From Ferruginibacter sp. (GTDB taxonomy: Bacteria > Bacteroidota > Bacteroidia > Chitinophagales > Chitinophagaceae): a stretch of 7,367 bases of DNA. Made by a program: the position numbers and the translations under genes. The notes beneath the pieces are model-generated. The model was not told where the DNA came from, did no database searches, and saw only the letters and a list, made by a program, of their open reading frames with translations. Below, piece after piece: positions 6,502 to 7,367 of the stretch; the first letter of the stretch is position 1; each line of letters starts with the position of its first letter. The stretch spans positions 1 through 7,367 of the forward strand of contig JAGPDJ010000112.1 in the NCBI GenBank assembly GCA_018057635.1, read 5' to 3'.

Positions 6502-6615
6502 TCAGTATCGCATGCAGGGGATACTATCTTTGTTCGAGGAATTACAAATAATCTTTTTCGCTTCTTTCAAAGCAAGTTGATTCGTATCCTGAAATGCTTT
6601 CACAGCATCATACAT
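6502..6615 (-). pseudogene. Small ORF resembling a ribosomal L7/L12 C-terminal-domain fragment
   Basis: The minus strand encodes 37 residues from the ATG at 6613-6615 to the TGA at 6502-6504. The central part, YDAVKAFQDTNQLALKEAK, resembles the helix-turn-helix core of L7/L12 C-terminal-like domains, which typically read like IEAIKxxRExTGLGLKEAK. The in-frame codons just upstream (LIQQA) also fit that pattern. Reading further upstream meets a TAA immediately before a run of eight T. A start at the TTG at 6628-6630 is therefore possible, or the upstream part was lost through a frameshift in the T run. The tail (CNSSNKDSIPCMRY) does not fit the family. It could be a decayed gene, a genuine micro-protein or chance. 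The resemblance is by eye only. Confidence 0.35.
6525..6532 (+). promoter_or_regulatory. Candidate -7 promoter box upstream of the secreted-protein gene
   Basis: TATCTTTG is a perfect TAnnTTTG match. The nearest upstream TTGA (6497-6500) is about 25 bases away, longer than the usual 19-21. If used, transcription would start near 6540 and give a leader of about 160 bases before the ATG at 6703, or a separate short RNA. It lies on the strand opposite the L7/L12-like ORF. Confidence 0.3.
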
Positions 6616-6702
6616 TGCCTGTTGTATCAAAAAAAATTAAGTTGGTTGTATTATCTGCTTGCTGTATGATAATTCTTTATTAACCATTTAAATCTAAACA
6701 CA

Positions 6703-7098
6703 ATGAAAAAAGCAATTGTTTTAACAGTAAGTATTTTTAGTTTATTCTTAGGCGTTAATGCACAGGATATTTCCAGGACTGTTTCTTACAAAACGGGTGA
6801 CCCGTTATTGGTGAAGTTTGTGGAAACAGAAGGTGATTACCTCGTTTTTAGCGTACAGATCACTGCTGTCAATAATCTTCAATCAACATTTAAGATTGAT
6901 GATGCCATTGAAGGTGAATTGTATTCGAGCAAATTTCAACTGGTGTCTAAAGTTCAGAAAGTGAAAATTGAAAAAAGAGAAAACCAGGTGCTGGATTTTA
7001 AACTGGTTTCTGCAGGGAAAACTTATTCGCAGTCATTTACAACTTACAATGGTGTTGTAGAATCAAATGTGGAAGACAAATCTGTAGTGCGTTTGTAA
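6703..7098 (+). CDS. Small secreted protein of unknown function
   Basis: I do not recognise this 131-residue protein. It begins with a clear Sec signal peptide: MKK, a hydrophobic core (about 4-17) and a GVNA cleavage site, so the mature chain should begin at Gln21 (QDISRTV). The mature part has about 110 residues, is rich in Val, Lys, Ser and Thr, and alternates hydrophobic and polar residues. This suggests an all-beta periplasmic or extracellular domain. It has no cysteine, no lipobox and no T9SS-type C-terminal sorting domain that I can see. The ATG at 6703 is supported by the signal peptide directly after it and by the A-rich leader (taaacacaATG). It lies alone, with a long upstream gap and a strong hairpin downstream. 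Confidence 0.8.
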   Translation: MKKAIVLTVSIFSLFLGVNAQDISRTVSYKTGDPLLVKFVETEGDYLVFSVQITAVNNLQSTFKIDDAIEGELYSSKFQLVSKVQKVKIEKRENQVLDFKLVSAGKTYSQSFTTYNGVVESNVEDKSVVRL

Positions 7099-7124
7099 AA
7101 TAGGATAACGGTATTTTAATTAAC

Positions 7125-7159
7125 TAAACTGGCGCAGGTTTCAAGACTGTGCCAGTTTA
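7125..7159. terminator. Strong hairpin between convergent genes, possible bidirectional terminator
   Basis: TAAACTGGCGCAG (7125-7137) pairs with CTGTGCCAGTTTA (7147-7159) as a 13-bp stem. All positions are Watson-Crick except one G-U pair in the plus-strand transcript; the loop has 9 bases. It begins 26 bases after the stop of the secreted-protein gene and lies 79 bases beyond the stop of the minus-strand DnaJ-like gene. There is no T-run on either side, so termination efficiency is uncertain. It may instead protect 3' ends from exonucleases. Confidence 0.6.
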
Positions 7160-7185
7160 ATAATGAAGTGCATTTAAACAACCAG

Positions 7186-7201
7186 GTTCCTCGCAATGAC
7201 G
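7186..7201. repeat. Fragment of a widely dispersed CGTCATTGCGAGGAA-type repeat
   Basis: The bases ttcctcgcaatgacgg read ccgtcattgcgaggaa on the minus strand. This matches one arm of the dispersed repeat CGTCATTGCGAGGAACGAAG, known to me from the intergenic regions of many unrelated bacteria. The second arm (ending in GCAATC) is not present, so this is a truncated copy. The assignment is from memory of the repeat sequence. Confidence 0.5.
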
Positions 7202-7238
7202 GATATATAGTAAATTCAAATTATAGAGTTACAAAAAA

Positions 7239-7367
7239 TTACATTTTTGACAATTCAGTAAAAAGCTGTTTTTGTTTTTCACTTAACTTCTGAGGCAGTT
7301 TAACAGTATAAGTTATATACAGGTCGCCATAATTTCCTTCAGATTTATAAATGGGATAACCTTTTCC
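7239..7367 (-). CDS. DnaJ/CbpA-type J-domain co-chaperone, C-terminal end (5' part outside window)
   Basis: Read on the minus strand from the right edge, 42 codons end in TAA (7239-7241). The peptide begins GKGYPIYKSEGNYGDLYITY, the classic end of the second peptide-binding domain of class A/B J-domain proteins (GKGxPxxxxxGxxGDLxV). It is followed by TVKLPQKLSEKQKQLFTELSKM, which matches the final Leu-rich dimerisation helix (L-x-EKQ-x-LF-x-EL). Such proteins deliver substrates to DnaK and stimulate its ATPase. The J-domain and any zinc-finger region lie outside the window, so DnaJ and CbpA-like members cannot be told apart. Confidence 0.85.
   Translation of the reverse strand, partial: GKGYPIYKSEGNYGDLYITYTVKLPQKLSEKQKQLFTELSKM

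Larger units (their letters stand above)
6210..6702. other. 493-base intergenic region without a clear gene
   Basis: This AT-rich stretch between the methyltransferase and the small secreted-protein gene has no long open frame on either strand. It contains long T and A runs (6248-6256, 6275-6282, 6629-6636) and a 10-base palindrome, ACAATATTGT, at about 6302-6311. It also holds one perfect TAnnTTTG box on the plus strand (6525-6532) and a small minus-strand ORF that looks protein-derived (6502-6615). No tRNA, rRNA, riboswitch or convincing intrinsic terminator was recognised. Confidence 0.6.

Overview
The window looks like a chromosomal segment of a Bacteroidota member, most likely of the Chitinophagaceae type. 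The evidence is a roughly 310-residue NusB with a long N-terminal extension, start codons without Shine-Dalgarno sequences but with A-rich leaders, promoter-like TAnnTTTG boxes, and protein sequences typical of that phylum. The family-level placement is from memory and was not computed.

Layout. At the left edge is the 3' end of a plus-strand aspartate aminotransferase-like gene (1-374). It converges on a minus-strand cluster read from right to left: nusB (2967-2035), a DUF1573 lipoprotein-like gene (2033-1581), yajC (1528-1187) and coaE (1083-481). A 237-base divergent control region (2968-3204) separates nusB from the plus-strand chaperonin genes groES (3205-3486) and groEL (3647-5281), which end at a strong intrinsic terminator (5307-5342). 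A SAM-dependent methyltransferase of unknown substrate follows (5412-6209). Next come about 490 bases with no clear gene (6210-6702), except for a small minus-strand ORF that resembles a fragment of the ribosomal L7/L12 C-terminal domain. Then come an unrecognised small secreted protein (6703-7098), a strong hairpin, and at the right edge the last 42 residues of a DnaJ/CbpA-type co-chaperone on the minus strand (7239-7367).

How the genes fit together. The minus-strand cluster is housekeeping: transcription antitermination, an envelope protein, a Sec accessory subunit and the last step of CoA synthesis. The plus-strand pair is the GroES/GroEL folding machine, and a J-domain protein gene lies about 2 kb beyond it. 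No mobile element, CRISPR array, defence system or biosynthetic cluster is visible.

The most interesting signal is not a gene. Three separate intergenic spaces (aminotransferase/coaE, coaE/yajC, groES/groEL) each hold an array with a strict 7-base period. The arrays are built from different words but share one design: a few heptamers, a short spacer, then heptamers in the reverse-complementary sense, so each can fold into a hairpin. I do not know a named repeat family in Bacteroidota that matches this. A fragment of a different, widely dispersed repeat (CGTCATTGCGAGGAA type) lies at 7186-7201.
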